Positions 1 through 12,500 of a DNA stretch of 64,000 nucleotides are shown piece after piece; position 1 is the stretch's first letter, and the number at the start of each line of letters is the position of its first letter. Origin of the DNA: Chondrosia reniformis (taxonomy: Eukaryota; Porifera; Demospongiae; Chondrillida; Chondrillidae); contig OX359189.1 in NCBI GenBank assembly GCA_947172415.1, positions 2,936,501-3,000,500 of the forward strand, given 5' to 3'. The notes beneath the pieces were generated by a model. It was given only the letters and a program-made list of their open reading frames with translations, did no database searches and had not been told where the DNA came from. Position numbers and translations under genes: made by a program.

Positions 1-35
1 ATATCCACATGTATGATCAAAAGGGAGACAAGTGA

Positions 36-190
36 GAGAAAATTGGTGACTTAGAAGTGTCACGGGTACGTACATGTGCAGCTATGATTGGAAATAGCTC
101 TTTTCTTGTGTGTGGAGGCTACAGTGATCCAAACAATTGTAATGGGACACTCATTAAGACTGCAGAATTAGTTACAATCATACCCTGAGT
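36..190 (+). pseudogene. possible kelch-like gene fragment
   Basis: Read from position 36 the + strand gives a short open stretch ending at a TGA near 190, with a hydrophobic strand followed by VCGGYSDPN and then a TAELV segment. This spacing resembles one kelch blade (hydrophobic residues, a GG doublet, then a hydrophobic strand). A stop lies just upstream in frame, so it is either the last exon of a gene left of the window or a relic. One blade is too little to be sure. Confidence 0.25.
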
Positions 191-359
191 GGCTTTTGTA
201 ACTTTGTTGAATTCCCATGATTGTATACTGCACTCAGCCATTTTATTTTTGCACCTATTATTGTTTTCACTTTTAATATATGGCTTCCTGTTCGTTACCA
301 TAATGTATGCAGTGCAATATATAGGTAATAAATTGACCTACCATTAGTATGCAACGATT

Positions 360-600
360 TTGTGTTTTCCAGAAGTTCAGAAGTCTGAGCATGGTCAACC
401 ATGTGGTGTGTATCTTGTAATGGGTCCTGGGTGAGCCTCAGTAAAATCACCACATATGCCTCATTAAAATCACCACATATAATGAGATTTTCCTACATGT
501 TGAAGAGAGATAAGGGAATCAAAGAATTCAGCAGCTGCAGATGTGTCACCCCTACATCATCCAATAGGGAGTAGGTAAGCAACACACAGAAAACTGGTTT
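360..600 (-). pseudogene. decayed endonuclease fragment of a LINE-type retrotransposon
   Basis: Read on the minus strand from 600 down, one frame gives a stretch with a single stop whose best signature is NLIICGDFNEA, the pattern of the EEP-type endonuclease of non-LTR retrotransposons (hydrophobic run, then GDFN). There is no start codon or intact domain. It is a short, broken remnant. Confidence 0.35.
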
Positions 601-1140
601 TGATGCCTTAGGTTGGCATGACTACAGTTGTGCCTCTCTGGCTGATTATGAGGTGTCAGGGGAACAACTCAGGGAGAAGGTGAGGAGTGTGGTGTGCAGG
701 TGTGTGGAGAAAGATTGGGCTGAAGATCTTGGCAGCAAACCCAAGCTCTGCATGCGTTTTGAATTCTGTATGGGTGAACGGTTTTGATGGTAGCCTAGGT
801 GTTGGAAAGTGAGGGAGTAGAGCCATAGGAGAGTCCTGATGATACTGAGAGGTGGAACGGTCCCTTTCCAGATTGAAACTGGCAGATGGAAGGGTGTACC
901 TCGAGAATAGAGAGTGTAGGACGCATGAGGAAGTGGAAGACTGCAATCATTGGTTGATATGGTATCCTATAGGTGGGAGCCAGAAAGACGACCTCTTTTG
1001 ACTAGTGTTGAAGAAAGGCTTCCGAAATTTTGCATCGATCCTTAACTGGCACAGACCTAGCATGTGAAGACCGTGGGATTGCCCAGCTGATCTACTTAAT
1101 GTGGACTGCAAGATTTGACTGATTCAGCCTGACTGTATTT
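600..1140 (+). pseudogene. decayed C-terminal region of a LINE-type ORF2
   Basis: Several + strand frames with stops and frameshifts give pieces such as SKPKLCMRFEF, then LSRLKLADGRVYLENREC, then VEDCNHWLIWYP. The order (a K/L-rich segment, an R-L-x-L-x-D-G segment, then Cys-rich residues followed by E-D-x-x-H-x-L and a final P) is typical of the region after reverse transcriptase in invertebrate LINEs. The reading frame is destroyed, so it is dead. It lies opposite in strand to the endonuclease relic at 360-600, so the two need not come from one insertion. Confidence 0.35.
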
Positions 1141-1909
1141 GTGGACTATATTTATGGTGTGGATGTGTGTACCTGACAGTGTCTGTACCCAAGTGCTGTT
1201 ATTGTGCACTTTAATATTAATTAATTAATTAATAATATAAATTTATTATTTTTTGAACTACTGCGATTTAAGAGCACATGCTCCATGTATATGGTAATGG
1301 GCTGTCACGTCATACATAATCTGCTTTCCAGTGTTAAGTTCACACTTTCGCGTTATCATCTTCTCAAGGAGTTATATACGTATATAAACAATGCTAATTG
1401 ACACAGTCCCCGACTTCCGTATAGGAAAACTCCCAGACCCTAGTCTCCAAGTGAGTTATTATGCAATAGCAAAAGCAGAGAATATAGGGTCTGGCCACAC
1501 GAGAGTCAGTCCTAAGAGAGTAACTACCGTACTCTCTGATATGGTTGGTGTGAAAGAGTAGGGAGTATTTGTTGTGAACATTGTACTGATAGATGATTGA
1601 TCTATTGAGCATCAATAGCATAAATATTTAATGACTTTTTGACTCAGAGATCTAGATCTTCATCAGCAATATGATGATGCTGTATACGTAGATGCTAAAT
1701 GTATCATGATCATCTTAGACTAACTACTATTACATATATTTGATGTGTACGCATAAGTACATATGTTGATAATAGGTTGATAAAAAGTAGTAACTATTAT
1801 AATTTATCAATGGTTACATTATTACATACGTATTTCTAACTTAAAAAGTAATCAGTTAATTAATCATCACACACATGAGGCACATGCATGTTTTACAGCT
1901 TATATTGTT
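1141..1909. other. AT-rich intergenic stretch, nothing recognised
   Basis: AT-rich sequence with short TTAA and TACGTA runs downstream of the receptor-like gene. Open frames here are short and carry no recognisable motif. Confidence 0.5.
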
Positions 1910-4900
1910 TTAGTAAGTAATGTGTAAAAGTATATTTGCAATTTCCTGATGAACATTATGATCTTGAGAGGTATTTTGAAGCACTTCACAAAGTTTTTCA
2001 ACACTGTATAGTGTACCACTATTCATCAAGTGACGTAGGAAGAGTTGATTAGCTTCCAGTTTGCTTCTACTCATTAATATCTCTTCATAAGTCTGTTCAT
2101 TTATCAGTGGGTTTCCATCCACTCCTTCAAAGAGCTTATCAGCAATCTTAGGCACATTAAGATTTTCCAAAAGAAAATTCCAGTAACAGCACCTCAAAGT
2201 TTCTTTCCACTTGTTCATAGCTATATTATATATTTATAAGGCAAGTATATTAACAATCATTTTGAATATATCATGCAATTAATTAGCAATAAAAATAACT
2301 GTATGAAACTTATTTTTGGCGTGTCAATTTACCTTTTTGAATTGAAAACATCTTTTATAATTTTTAGACTGGAATTAACCATTCAAAAGACAAATATTTA
2401 ATGCTGGCTAAGTATATCCTTTATTTTTACTCTGTGAAGAAAATACATAATACATTTTCTTGTTTTTCCTATAAAGATTACAAATTTTCTACTACCACTC
2501 TGGTGCAAATATTATACAACCAATTTTTATTTTTTATTTACCATTTCAATATAATTGTACTGACTGGTCTTGCTACAATTTTTCTCTATATACATACCAT
2601 CAATTATCTTTAATTAAGCTCAATATACGCATATGACCACTATACCAGTATACATATTATTTAATTCATGATCAGTATACTTTTTGTTTGCTCCAAAACT
2701 ACTCCTAAACTACCGAACCAAACATAACCCAACGTTCACAGATTATGGCTAACTACCTGGAAAGTGCCCTTTTTTAATTGGAGAGTCAAAGACGCCCACG
2801 TCCTATCAAAACTTATAATATAATATATAGTTATATGATCTTGAACAAACTAACCAACAAAATCATAGACTTTTTCAGCAAGACATTGGTGATTATCGTC
2901 TTTTTGATCATCTTTTAGCATTTTAGCTAATTTTAATAGCTCTTTAAAGTAGTGCAGACTTTCCAGGATAGTGTCTGTAAATTGGTTGGTATTCTCTTGC
3001 AAACTGTCCTGATTTAGTTTGCTCAGTTCCTTCTCATGATGGTTGATGACCTTTGCATCAACAAGGACAGGGGCTATTCTTCTGAAATCACATTTCTTTA
3101 TCAAATCACGATTTTCTTTCAAGAATGAGCCCCATGATAGTGCTACAAATGATATAGGTATATCTTGTACATCATAACAGGATATATATATATATATATA
3201 TATATATGCATACAGAAAAAGCATTCACTTAACATAGCATGCATGCATTGTACATATTAGTCCACTTTTAATTAAAATATAATATTGCATGCTAAATGTA
3301 GATTGATTGACTTACATGTATACAATTCTTAATTACTTATTGCAATATACCTGTACGTATAATCTTTTTAATTAAATTTTTCATGACAGTGTACAAACAT
3401 ATTATGGATATTACATAGTTAGATATAGACTTACGTACTTGCTAGCATAATATCATAACCTATTCTTTCAACTGCTTCATCTGAAGGATAAGATTTTCTG
3501 TCAGTCCTCCAGAATGTAGAACCAAGATCACCATAAACAGTATGAAGAACAAAAGGTAAATCAAGAATCAGCCAGTTATCGCCCTCATCTTCCCGGTCTT
3601 GGATATACAGAGCATTTCTTTTCTTAGCCAGATCAATGCAAATACATTTAGCTGATGGATATTCAATAGGTAAATCACTTTTATTTGTTATCAGCCAAAC
3701 TTCTAAGTCACTTAATTTTATGGCAGGAACTCTTGTCAATTCAGACTCTTTTAGGTGTGTAACTATCCAGTTTAAATTATATAGTTCTTGTGCATTACAG
3801 GGTGATTGATTTTTAATATGTTTGCATATTGCTTTAATCCCAGATGAATCAAATCGTCTGCAATCAAGTACACATGGATCTACTAATTGAATGTAATTTG
3901 GTAGCTTTGGAAGTGCATCAATGCAACTCTTCAAATTGCGTTTTAATGATGTTTTAGTGACTGTACATATCTCAAATATTGAAGAAAGGTAACTACCTAT
4001 CACTAATACTTCAACATTCTGTGCTAAAACTATTTCATTAAACTCTATTTGACTAATCCATTTTTCTAGTTGCTTATTGATTGCCTTTTTTGCATCTACT
4101 ACTATTAGAAAAGTTATCAACCTTCCACTTGTTAGCAAAGCTTTTAGAAATGGCTCATGAGCTTTTAAGTAGGAATCGTGTCCATTAAAATCGAAAAAAG
4201 TCACCTTTCCCATCCTTTTACTTTCAGCTTGCACAACATCAATTCCAAATGTACATTTAATTGTTTTAAACATGGTAAACCAATGTGATGTGAATCCTGC
4301 ATTTTTTAGCCAAGTAATTAGAGTGCTTTTGCCGCATTCTTTGTCTCCCATAACTACCACAAATGTTCTTTCATCAAAGGAGCAGCTGTCATCATGGTGT
4401 TGGATGACAGATTTGAGGTGTGGTCTTGCATAATCTAATGGTGTATTGGAAGCTTTATCTCGCTTTTGAGTCAAACATCCACCAGCTTTCATGAGTAAAA
4501 GGCAGCTGTCCAATTCATTACTAATGATAGCCCAATGTAATGCTGTACGGCCAAACATAGAATCAGGCAAATTGGGGTTTGCTCCATGCAAAATCAGCAG
4601 TTTTACAATTTGATCATGTCCACGTCTTGCCGCCTCCATCAATGGAATGCCTGTTTCTTGGCCATTTTCGTCTATCCCATTTGATTTACTTCCTTTTTCT
4701 AGTAGAATTTTTGCTACATCCAATTTCCCATAAAAACAAGCATATTCCAGTGCAGTAGTCAAATCTTCTCCCTTTATAATATTATCCACTGGAGCTTCTT
4801 TTTTTATAAGTGCTTTTACCAAATTAACATTTCCGTTTTGTGTTGCAATTATTAATGGAGTCTTCCATTCACCATCATCTATGATTTTAGTATTTAGATC

Positions 4901-6040
4901 ATTACTGTTTTTGAAGAAGTCAAGAACATTAACATTTCCAGATTTAAGTAAATGTAGCTGCTGCTGAGCTTTTCTGTCATTTACCCAAGTGCGGGCGTCT
5001 TTTGATGAATTAGAAGATCCTTTTATATAATTCCAAAAACTTTGAAAAGTATTTTCACGTTGGTACTCATTGGTAGAAGCAATAATTATAAGTGCAGTTA
5101 TAATACAATTATTAAAGAGTAAGTAAGAAAGAGATATCATTAGTACTGTTGACTCTGTAAATATTTCTGTAAAATATGGTAATACCAATGGACATAAACC
5201 AAATAAAATGAAAAGCATGGTCCTTGATACTTCAACAATAAGGAGCCCCTTTACGCGAAGGTTTCCTGAATCTATATTTGATTTGAGCTTTCTAATTGGA
5301 GAATTATTTAGTTTTGATAATTTCATAAAGGATCTTAATATTCTGCTTAGTAAATTTATAAACTTCAAGCCAAAAAGAAGTGCAAACAGAATAACAAGCT
5401 GTGGAAATGACCAAATACAAATTCCAAGGTCTTGATTGAAGTAAGGAAATGCAAATGGAAATATTAGACTGATCAATAAAGCAAAAGTTAAAGGGACCAT
5501 TTTAAAAGTGGCAACAAAAGCAAAGGCACATAGATGGTTACGCTTACTATAGAAATGTGAGAACTTAATAGATGAATAAAAGTCAACTTGCAGAACTGCC
5601 ACTACCACCTGTATTACTATTAAAACTGACTGAAAAAATATAATATAAAAGCACACATTTTGACGTTGACAGTTTGTAAATCCAAAAATCCAATTGCCGA
5701 CTAAAAGTGTTATTTTTTGAAAAATGCCAAATATCATGGTGAGAGCAAAGACTGTGAATATGTAAAGAGCATGAACCAATCCTTGTGCTTTCTGAAAGGT
5801 GTTCTTTTGGCATGCAAGATAACAGATTACAAAACTAATGACACAACCAATCAATAAAATGGACATACATAGATAGAAAAAAAATGTGCCATATCCAGAT
5901 TCACTAACTGACCATATGTCTGGAGTTAGCTGGTCTCCGTAGGGATAGGAGTTGTTGCCTACTTTAACAAATGGAAAGCAGAATTGGGAGAGGTTAGTTG
6001 GAATGTATCCCTTGGCATCATAGATCTCTTGATTCTCCAT
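1910..6040 (-). CDS. seven-transmembrane, ankyrin, Roc-GTPase, tandem-CARD protein
   Basis: Three exons: 6040-3439, 3142-2855, 2220-1910 (1066 aa; both introns in phase 1). Residues 1-50 lack a signal peptide. Seven hydrophobic spans follow at about 52-76, 87-110, 129-152, 170-200, 209-232, 264-290 and 297-322, so the N terminus is probably outside. No DRY or NPxxY motif is seen. About five ankyrin repeats lie at 357-548. A Roc-like GTPase covers about 558-745, with a P-loop GDKECGKST (565-573) and a DxxG at 617-620; the usual NKxD guanine motif is not visible, and LDCRRFDSSGIK near 725 resembles the DAPK1 Roc domain. A COR-like winged-helix segment covers about 751-866. Exons 2 and 3 each encode an alpha-helical death-fold segment most like CARD. 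The layout is that of DAPK1 with the kinase replaced by 7TM and the death domain replaced by CARDs. Signal transduction at a membrane is inferred, not shown. Confidence 0.8.
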
Positions 6041-6861
6041 TAAAAGTAGAGTTTCAGTTACCTTTTCCAGGAAAGGTTTATTTGGAGTATATAAGCTTCT
6101 TCAAATTTTGAATATTAAACTTTAACCAAATGTGAGCTGAATCTAATCATGGCCAGTATTTATAACCCTTTAATAATAATCTTGAACATATGTATTCTAT
6201 ATACGTATATTAGCTTAATTGGCCATGCAATTAAGTCTATACTGTACGTAGCTATATATATAGATCATACGTACGTATATATATACATACTGTATATACT
6301 GGCATAGGATCAGGTTTTATATATATGGCATGAAACCTATTTGAAACTTCTTGAACAGCCAGGTGCTCAAGTGTGCACTAATAGAATAATATTTAAGACT
6401 TTAACTTTTTAACAGCCCCTTCCCATGTTTATACTTTCGTACTTTTGAAACCTGGCAGTTCAAAAGAGTTTCACGCTATCTGAAACCTGAGCTTGATCCT
6501 GTGTTGAATATGTATGTATACAAAATAAGGTTTCGTAATATTTGTGTACATTTCAAGGATCACATTGAGTATAAATGCATTTTCTTTTTCATATTTCACA
6601 AAAGAGTACAATTATTAGCAATGACTGCAACTATAATCAATTTCTTATATATCAATTTACTACCTTTTTGTTGACATTAAGCTTTGACATGATCAGTTTT
6701 TTCAGTCAAAATTCATCATTGGATCGATAACATCATTACTATATAATGGTTGACTGATTACTTAGTTGTTATAGCATATGTATACATTTAAGAGGGAGGC
6801 AAGAATTGAGCATTGCAGAGGTGATTGTATAGCTCAATACTATAGTGCCAGATCGCTAACA

Positions 6862-7262
6862 CATTGTTCAAAATCAGCTACTGTCCCATGGCCCAGCAAC
6901 TGTTTCTTTGTGTTTTCCCCCCTTTTCTTATCATGCACGGATTGCATTTGTGCCGTATATATGGATGTGTGTTGCCATAAAGAATGTCTATATGTATTTG
7001 TAATTTAACGCCAATCTAATGCAACACAATGCATGACATTCTACAGTAGGTCTGCCTACAGGAAATTAACACTCGATGTAGAAAACTCCCTTTTATATCA
7101 GAATGTCAACACAGACAATGAAGCATACACACTTGTATAGTCGTATAGTCATGCATAAACACAACTAGAATAATTTCAGTAATCATGATAAGGAAATTGT
7201 ACAATTTCTCCTAAGTGAAAGCTTACAGTAAAGTATAGACTGTACATGGCATATCAATTACA
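6862..7262. repeat. dispersed repeat, copy 1 of a 400-base family
   Basis: Starts near CATTGTTCAAAATCAGCT and ends near CATGGCATATCAATTACA. Apart from small indels it matches 9448-9845. No terminal inverted repeat or target duplication is evident, so the class is unknown. Confidence 0.75.
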
Positions 7263-7649
7263 TATATATTATTATCATTAATATTAAAGTGACATGTACC
7301 GGAAAGGCACTAGGCCAAGCCGAGGCCCATGCGTCACAAAAATACAGAGAAAAAAACAAAGTAATACGTAAATTAGGATCTGCCCTTTCATGAGACTGGC
7401 TGCATAGGAAAGTACATTCTATAGTGCAAGTCATCCTATATATACTGAGTAGCTACCCCTAGCTCAATTGCAAGGCATGTATATATACATCAAATCTGCT
7501 TATGGTTACTAACTGAAACCCCTTAAATTTGGTTCACATGATCATGACTTTCCTTGGAACCAAATGAATTAATTACATTACATTAATTACGACTTGCATT
7601 GTATATATATATACATAAAACTTAATTAAGCTATAAATTTGATAAAGGG

Positions 7650-7865
7650 TTAAAAAGATATGTTGAAAACTCCATTTTACATTAATGTCAATACAGACAA
7701 TTGAAGCATAAATGTAGGTACTTATGTATATGAATGTATACGTATATAGTCGTGCATAAACACAATTAGAATATATAGCTAAAACATTTAAGATATATAT
7801 GATTAAATCATGATTAGGGAAATGGCAAAATCTTATCTTTGTCTGGATATGTTGCAATTTCAATT
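7650..7865. repeat. diverged partial third copy of the 400-base family
   Basis: Shares the middle of the family (GAAAACTCC, then an ATGTCAA-ACAGACAA-TGAAGCATA segment, then ATAGTCGTGCATAAACACAA) but is clearly older, with more substitutions and indels. Confidence 0.55.
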
Positions 7866-8769
7866 AGTTCTGGTTTGTTCTTCACAGCAATTATAACTTT
7901 GTGTTAATTGCAATATATATTTCAGCCTCTTTCGGGCCATCATCGAGGATGCATGCATGCATGGGATCCATGCAGTATAATATTTTGGTCATATACTGTA
8001 TCATCAATAAAGTTGATTCATATACAGATGCCTTTATACTTTAGCTTGTATCTGCATGTGTGACGTTGCAAGGATGCCAGCTATACTTGCATACATAAAT
8101 ATATATATATATATATATTTAGATTGCAGTTGGGGAGTCAACTGAAAAGGTATACTTACATATATAATAGCTACCGGCGCCATAAAGGTATCTTTACCAT
8201 CTTAAAGGTGGCCTTTACAATATTTATAGGGATGCTGAATGAAATAGCTACTGTAAAGACATGCAATGTTGAGTCAACCAACTGCAGTTAACGGGTATAT
8301 AGGCTACTTTATAATATCTAAAAAAAATATAATATCTGTTAAAAATGATAGTAAAGATGCATGCCTTTACGTTTCTACACGGAACTAATAATCATATAAA
8401 CAAACATGCAAGACATATAATGCATGCAGTCAACATGCAGAGTTCATTAATAAGTTAAACATTATGTCAGAATCCAAGCAGGTATATGTGCCTTGCTGAC
8501 TCCTAGATCAATGGGAAAATATAAATTCAATTTAAACTGAGGCTGACTATATGATGCTCTTGATCTTCGAATATACAGAGAATGCCTGATCGAATCAAAG
8601 AGAATGCTAGCTGACAGCATATCTCAGTTGCATGACTTGATGGTATGGATCACTTGTTTTCTCTGCATCATAGATGCTAGCCTTTTATAAATGATGCTGG
8701 CTGATGAACCCATACCACCAGTGCTGGAGAAAATAATGGGGGGTTCCATGCTCCACCTTCCGCATTCTT

Positions 8770-9022
8770 TGTTCATGAAAAATCTAATACCATTGTCCTA
8801 CATGCTATATGCCTATTCTGTAAAAGAGCCTATAGAGGGGAACTAAACCTGAAGAGAGCTTTGGATGAAGATACAGTCTTTTCTTCCTTCTTTTATCTTC
8901 TTCTCCACTGGGTCAGACAGCTGTTTCTGGGAATTCCACCCTTCATCAGTGATCCTGGGAGTCTTTGTCTTTTTCTTTATCCTGATCTTCTGTGAATCCT
9001 TGGCTCATGTACAGTTCCTTCG
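8770..9022 (+). mobile_element. repeat family A, full-length copy (intergenic)
   Basis: About 250 bases running from an AATCTAATAC start through AACTAAACCT, a GGATGA(A/G)GATACA segment, CTCCACTGGG, TCTGGGAATTCCACCCTT and TGTGAATCCTTGGCTC. The same order recurs at five other places in the window. There is no clear terminal inverted repeat and no open frame. Probably a non-autonomous element. Confidence 0.7.
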
Positions 9023-9277
9023 CTTCAAGGACTCATGATGTTTGTATGCAGGAGCTAGGGTGCATGGGTTTTCTGTTACTCAGAGCTAGAGGATTAAACA
9101 GCCTAACATCGAAAAATGTTCTTTGTAACCTGCTTCCCCAGAAACCATCCGCTTAGATATCTACTCGCGCTGATCGAGTCCTCTTTACATGTGATGGCAC
9201 TTCTATATGAGAGAAGACTTCGGTTATTACCGGTTGCAATAGAAGGTAAGCCACTGCAAGGGCATGTAAAAGTATGC

Positions 9278-9385
9278 ATGTTCAACAGTAAATACCTTGC
9301 TACACACACAATGTACCGGTGTAGGAGTAATACAAGCCCCCCCATGAATAGGGTCCGAGGGGCCTAATTTCCTAGGAATCTGGGG
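9278..9385. repeat. 110-base dispersed repeat, copy 1
   Basis: Matches 9991-10110 closely (CATGTTCAACAGTAAAT, then TACCGGTGTAGGAGTAAT, then CCTAATTTCCTAGGAATCTG). Indels between the copies break every shared frame, so the open frames seen over it are not coding. Confidence 0.7.
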
Positions 9386-9447
9386 CCATGGCAAAATTGG
9401 ACTCCCTGGGGGTGCGTTTTTGGCAGTCCGATTCACTAACACTTGCA

Positions 9448-9845
9448 CATTGTTCAAAATCAGCTGCTGTCCCATGGCCCAGCGACTGTTTCTTTGTGTT
9501 TTCCCCCCCTTTTCATTTTTATTATGCACGGATTGCATTTGTGCCGTATATATGGATGTGTGTTGCCATAAAGAATGTCTATATTTGTAATTTGAGGCCA
9601 ATATTATCTAATGCAACACAATGTATGACATTCTAGGTCTGCCTACAGAAAATTAACACACGATGTGGAAAACTCCCTTTTATATTAGAATGTCAACACA
9701 GACAATGAAGCATATATACATCGATCGTATAGTCATGCATAAACACAACTAGAATAATTTCTGTAATCATGCATATGATTAAGGAAATTGTCCTAAGTGA
9801 AAGCTTACAGTAAAGTATAGACTGTACATGGCATATCAATTACAT
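9448..9845. repeat. dispersed repeat, copy 2 of the 400-base family
   Basis: Second near-identical copy of 6862-7262, direct orientation, about 2.6 kb away. The high similarity suggests a recent duplication or transposition. Confidence 0.75.
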
Positions 9846-9990
9846 TTTCACACTATAGTATATTGTATAGGCCCTATATTTATTTCTTATTTTCATGCAT
9901 AAAGAGCCAGTCTTTTTAAGAGTCTCAGTTAGTAATCATAGCAGATTTTATGTGCATGCCTTGCAATTGAGGGGGAGCTATATATAAGAC

Positions 9991-10110
9991 CAATCATGTT
10001 CAACAGTAAATGCCTTGCTACACGCACAATATACCGGTGTAGGAGTAATATGAGCCCCTGTGAATAGGGTCGGGGGGCCTAATTTCCTAGGAATCTGGGG
10101 CCTGTAATGA
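9991..10110. repeat. 110-base dispersed repeat, copy 2
   Basis: Second copy of 9278-9385. The two copies flank copy 2 of the 400-base family, one on each side, so a composite duplicated segment is possible. Confidence 0.65.
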
Positions 10111-11074
10111 CAAAATCGGACTCTACCAAAAACAGACTCCCCAGGGGTCTGTTTTTGGCCAAGAAGGTGTAAGGCCAAAAAGGACCCTGCCAAAAGTGGG
10201 TAGAAGGGGTGTGTTTAGGTCAGAGGGGGTCCATTTTTGCCATACGTGCAGCGTGGGGATCCATTTTTGGAATGGGTGCGAATTTTGTGTTACAGGCTCC
10301 CACCCATAACGAAGGTGGATAGCATAACAAAATCACTTTTTGTTGATGGAGAAAGACTGTAAGCTAATGTTGCTCCTCTCTCTTGCGTTAAGGCCTTCTT
10401 CAAGTTAGGTGACAATTTCTCAGACAAGTTGTTGGCATATATAATTTCACATTTCTCCTTTTTCTAGACCATAATGACATTTCACTTTTGCATGGCTTTA
10501 AGCTGCTTGGCTCTAGCTAATCTCAAGAATGTTCTTATCATTACAATTCTATAGTACTTGAGTTAGCTATTGGTTTTGCGATGGTTATGGAGTCATGGCA
10601 TGGAGAGGATATAGATTTTGATGGATTGGTGCATGACTCAAAGCCCCCCCCAAGTCTTGCAGGTATAGAATCACTGATGTCGGTTCTTTCAGTTATTTTT
10701 GGAATAGGTTTGGAGCAGATCTCTTTTTCTAATGTTGTAACAAATCTTCTGACTCTGGTATGGTACTAGCTACAGGTGAATGCTGCAAGGGATGATTGAG
10801 GCTGTCTGTCTGCAAACATTGCATAGTTCTCCACTTGATCAATCCATTTATCATTGAACCAATGAAAAGGATTTAGAAACCACCTTCACTAGCGTAAAGC
10901 CTACGCAAAAACTTGCTCTGAGATGTCCGATTAACCGATTCTGGTCGTCGCTTGAATGCCGTCAATTTCAAGGTCATATCTCGTAGAAAACGTTAGTAGT
11001 TCGAGTTTAAAAAAATCGAACTATATGTACTTGTTTTACTCGAATTACTTGTTAAAATACCCGCTCATTTTTGA

Positions 11075-11082
11075 TGACGTCA
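11075..11082. promoter_or_regulatory. palindromic CRE/ATF-type site upstream of rpS19
   Basis: TGACGTCA, the full palindromic CREB/ATF consensus, lies about 80 bases before the 5' UTR splice donor of rpS19 and is followed by TGCGCATG, an NRF-1-like half site. A related TACGTCA lies at 12410 before Maelstrom. Position and sequence suit a promoter element; binding is inferred. Confidence 0.45.
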
Positions 11083-11217
11083 TAGAAAGAATTATCTTAC
11101 TGCGCATGTTCGGTACAACGCGCACTAGTGCACGTGTAAGCCTACTGAGGAAATTTCAGAAAGGTAAATGAATGACTTCTGTGCTATAATCCTGGAAATA
11201 TACCTTTGTCATCGTAG

Positions 11218-12364
11218 ATGCCTTTCGGTGGAGTAACAGTGAAGGATGTGAATTCTCATCAATACGTTGTAGCCTTAGCGCAGCACATCAAGAAACAGAT
11301 GATGTAAAGTTATTCAGTTGAAAATTGTGCATGATTATTTAGAATACATGTAGACACATTCTGATCATTTAACCGTATTCTTGTAGTGGCGCGGGTTCAA
11401 AGGCCAAGCTACCTCAGTGGGTGGACTACGTAAAGACTAGCAAAGCAAAGGAACTAGCTCCCTATGAGAAGGACTGGTACTATATCAGGGCGGCCTCTGT
11501 AGCAAGACATATTTATCTAAGAAGAGGAGTAGGAGTAGGCGCTCTTACCAAAGTATATGGAAGTGAGTTTACTATGGACTTTTAGTGTATGTGCTATTAT
11601 TTCTTTGTCACCAAAACAGAAGGTTTTCAAAATCTGTCAAAAGTATATTACTGTATATTACCTGTCTAAAAGTATATTACTATAGTGTAACTGATTATCT
11701 GAGCATGTCTAGGAACTTAAGTCTAAAACTGTTTCATTTTATTCTTAAAGGTCGTAAAAGGAGGGGATCTCGACCATCTATTTATGTGAAAGCATCGTCG
11801 TCAGTTTGTAGACATGTAGTACAGACTTTGGAGAAACTTAAAATAATAGAAGAGGACCCGGATAACGGGTGAGTGAGAAGATTATGTTTATGCCAGTAAA
11901 GAGCAACTTAATAAATGGTCTCTAATCCAATCACAGTGGTCGACGCATTACTTCTCAAGGACAGAGAGATTTGGATAGAATTGCTGGTCAAGTGAGTTGG
12001 TGCACTCATTCAATGAAACCTCCTTATATTCACCTCGGCAGGACATTTGTCACATTTGTATCTCTAATTGTGGAACATTTAGTTGTTATTATGTCATGAG
12101 TACAATTCCTCACAATCTGTTAGTACAGCTACAAACAGACAGATAATGTTGTTCCATAAAGACTGTTTTGAGTCTGTTGTTAACCAGTGATGTGTATACC
12201 ATGCTAATGCATAATTGTCTCTTCAGTCAACATGTTGATAACTATGTGTGACTGAGGTTAACAACAACACAGTAATGATTCAAAAGGAATTCCCACTAAT
12301 GATATATGTATTTATTTTATGTTTCTCTCAACCCGTGCAGGTACTACAAAGCAAAGCAAAGTGA
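11218..12364 (+). CDS. RPS19: 40S ribosomal protein S19 (eS19)
   Basis: Five coding exons: 11218-11303, 11387-11562, 11751-11868, 11937-11991, 12341-12364 (152 aa; the human protein has 145). The translation follows eS19 throughout: GVTVKDVN near the start, [36 protein letters not shown], then [16 protein letters not shown] and [11 protein letters not shown]. It is a small-subunit head protein needed for 18S rRNA maturation. The start codon directly follows a 3' splice site (TCGTAG, then ATG). A non-coding first exon ends at a GTAAATG donor at 11164, leaving a 54-base UTR intron; human RPS19 likewise has a non-coding first exon. The tail QVLQSKAK differs from the human AAANKKH. Maelstrom begins 137 bases downstream on the same strand. 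Confidence 0.97.
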
Positions 12365-12500
12365 ACTCGTTTCAATCATGCATTTTGTCTTGTTGATTAA
12401 TTGTTTAATACGTCATCAAACTTGATCGTGATGATTGCGAAATACTAGCGAAGGTAATGTGACGCCATTTTTCGTGTGATTTCGCGGCAGAAGGATCAAC

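Larger units (their letters stand above)
6041..11130. other. 5-kb gene-free region with dispersed repeats
   Basis: No exon with splice signals or family similarity was found on either strand. It holds two near-identical copies of a 400-base repeat, a diverged third copy, a duplicated 110-base repeat, one full copy of repeat family A, and TA and TACGTA simple repeats. The open frames here fall inside repeats and shift between copies. The right end holds the rpS19 promoter. Confidence 0.6.

Noticed and set aside
9103..10193. Open frames sharing PQIPRKLGP and TPTPVxCxCSK segments
   Set aside because: They fall on a duplicated nucleotide repeat; indels between copies shift the frame and there are no splice or family signals.
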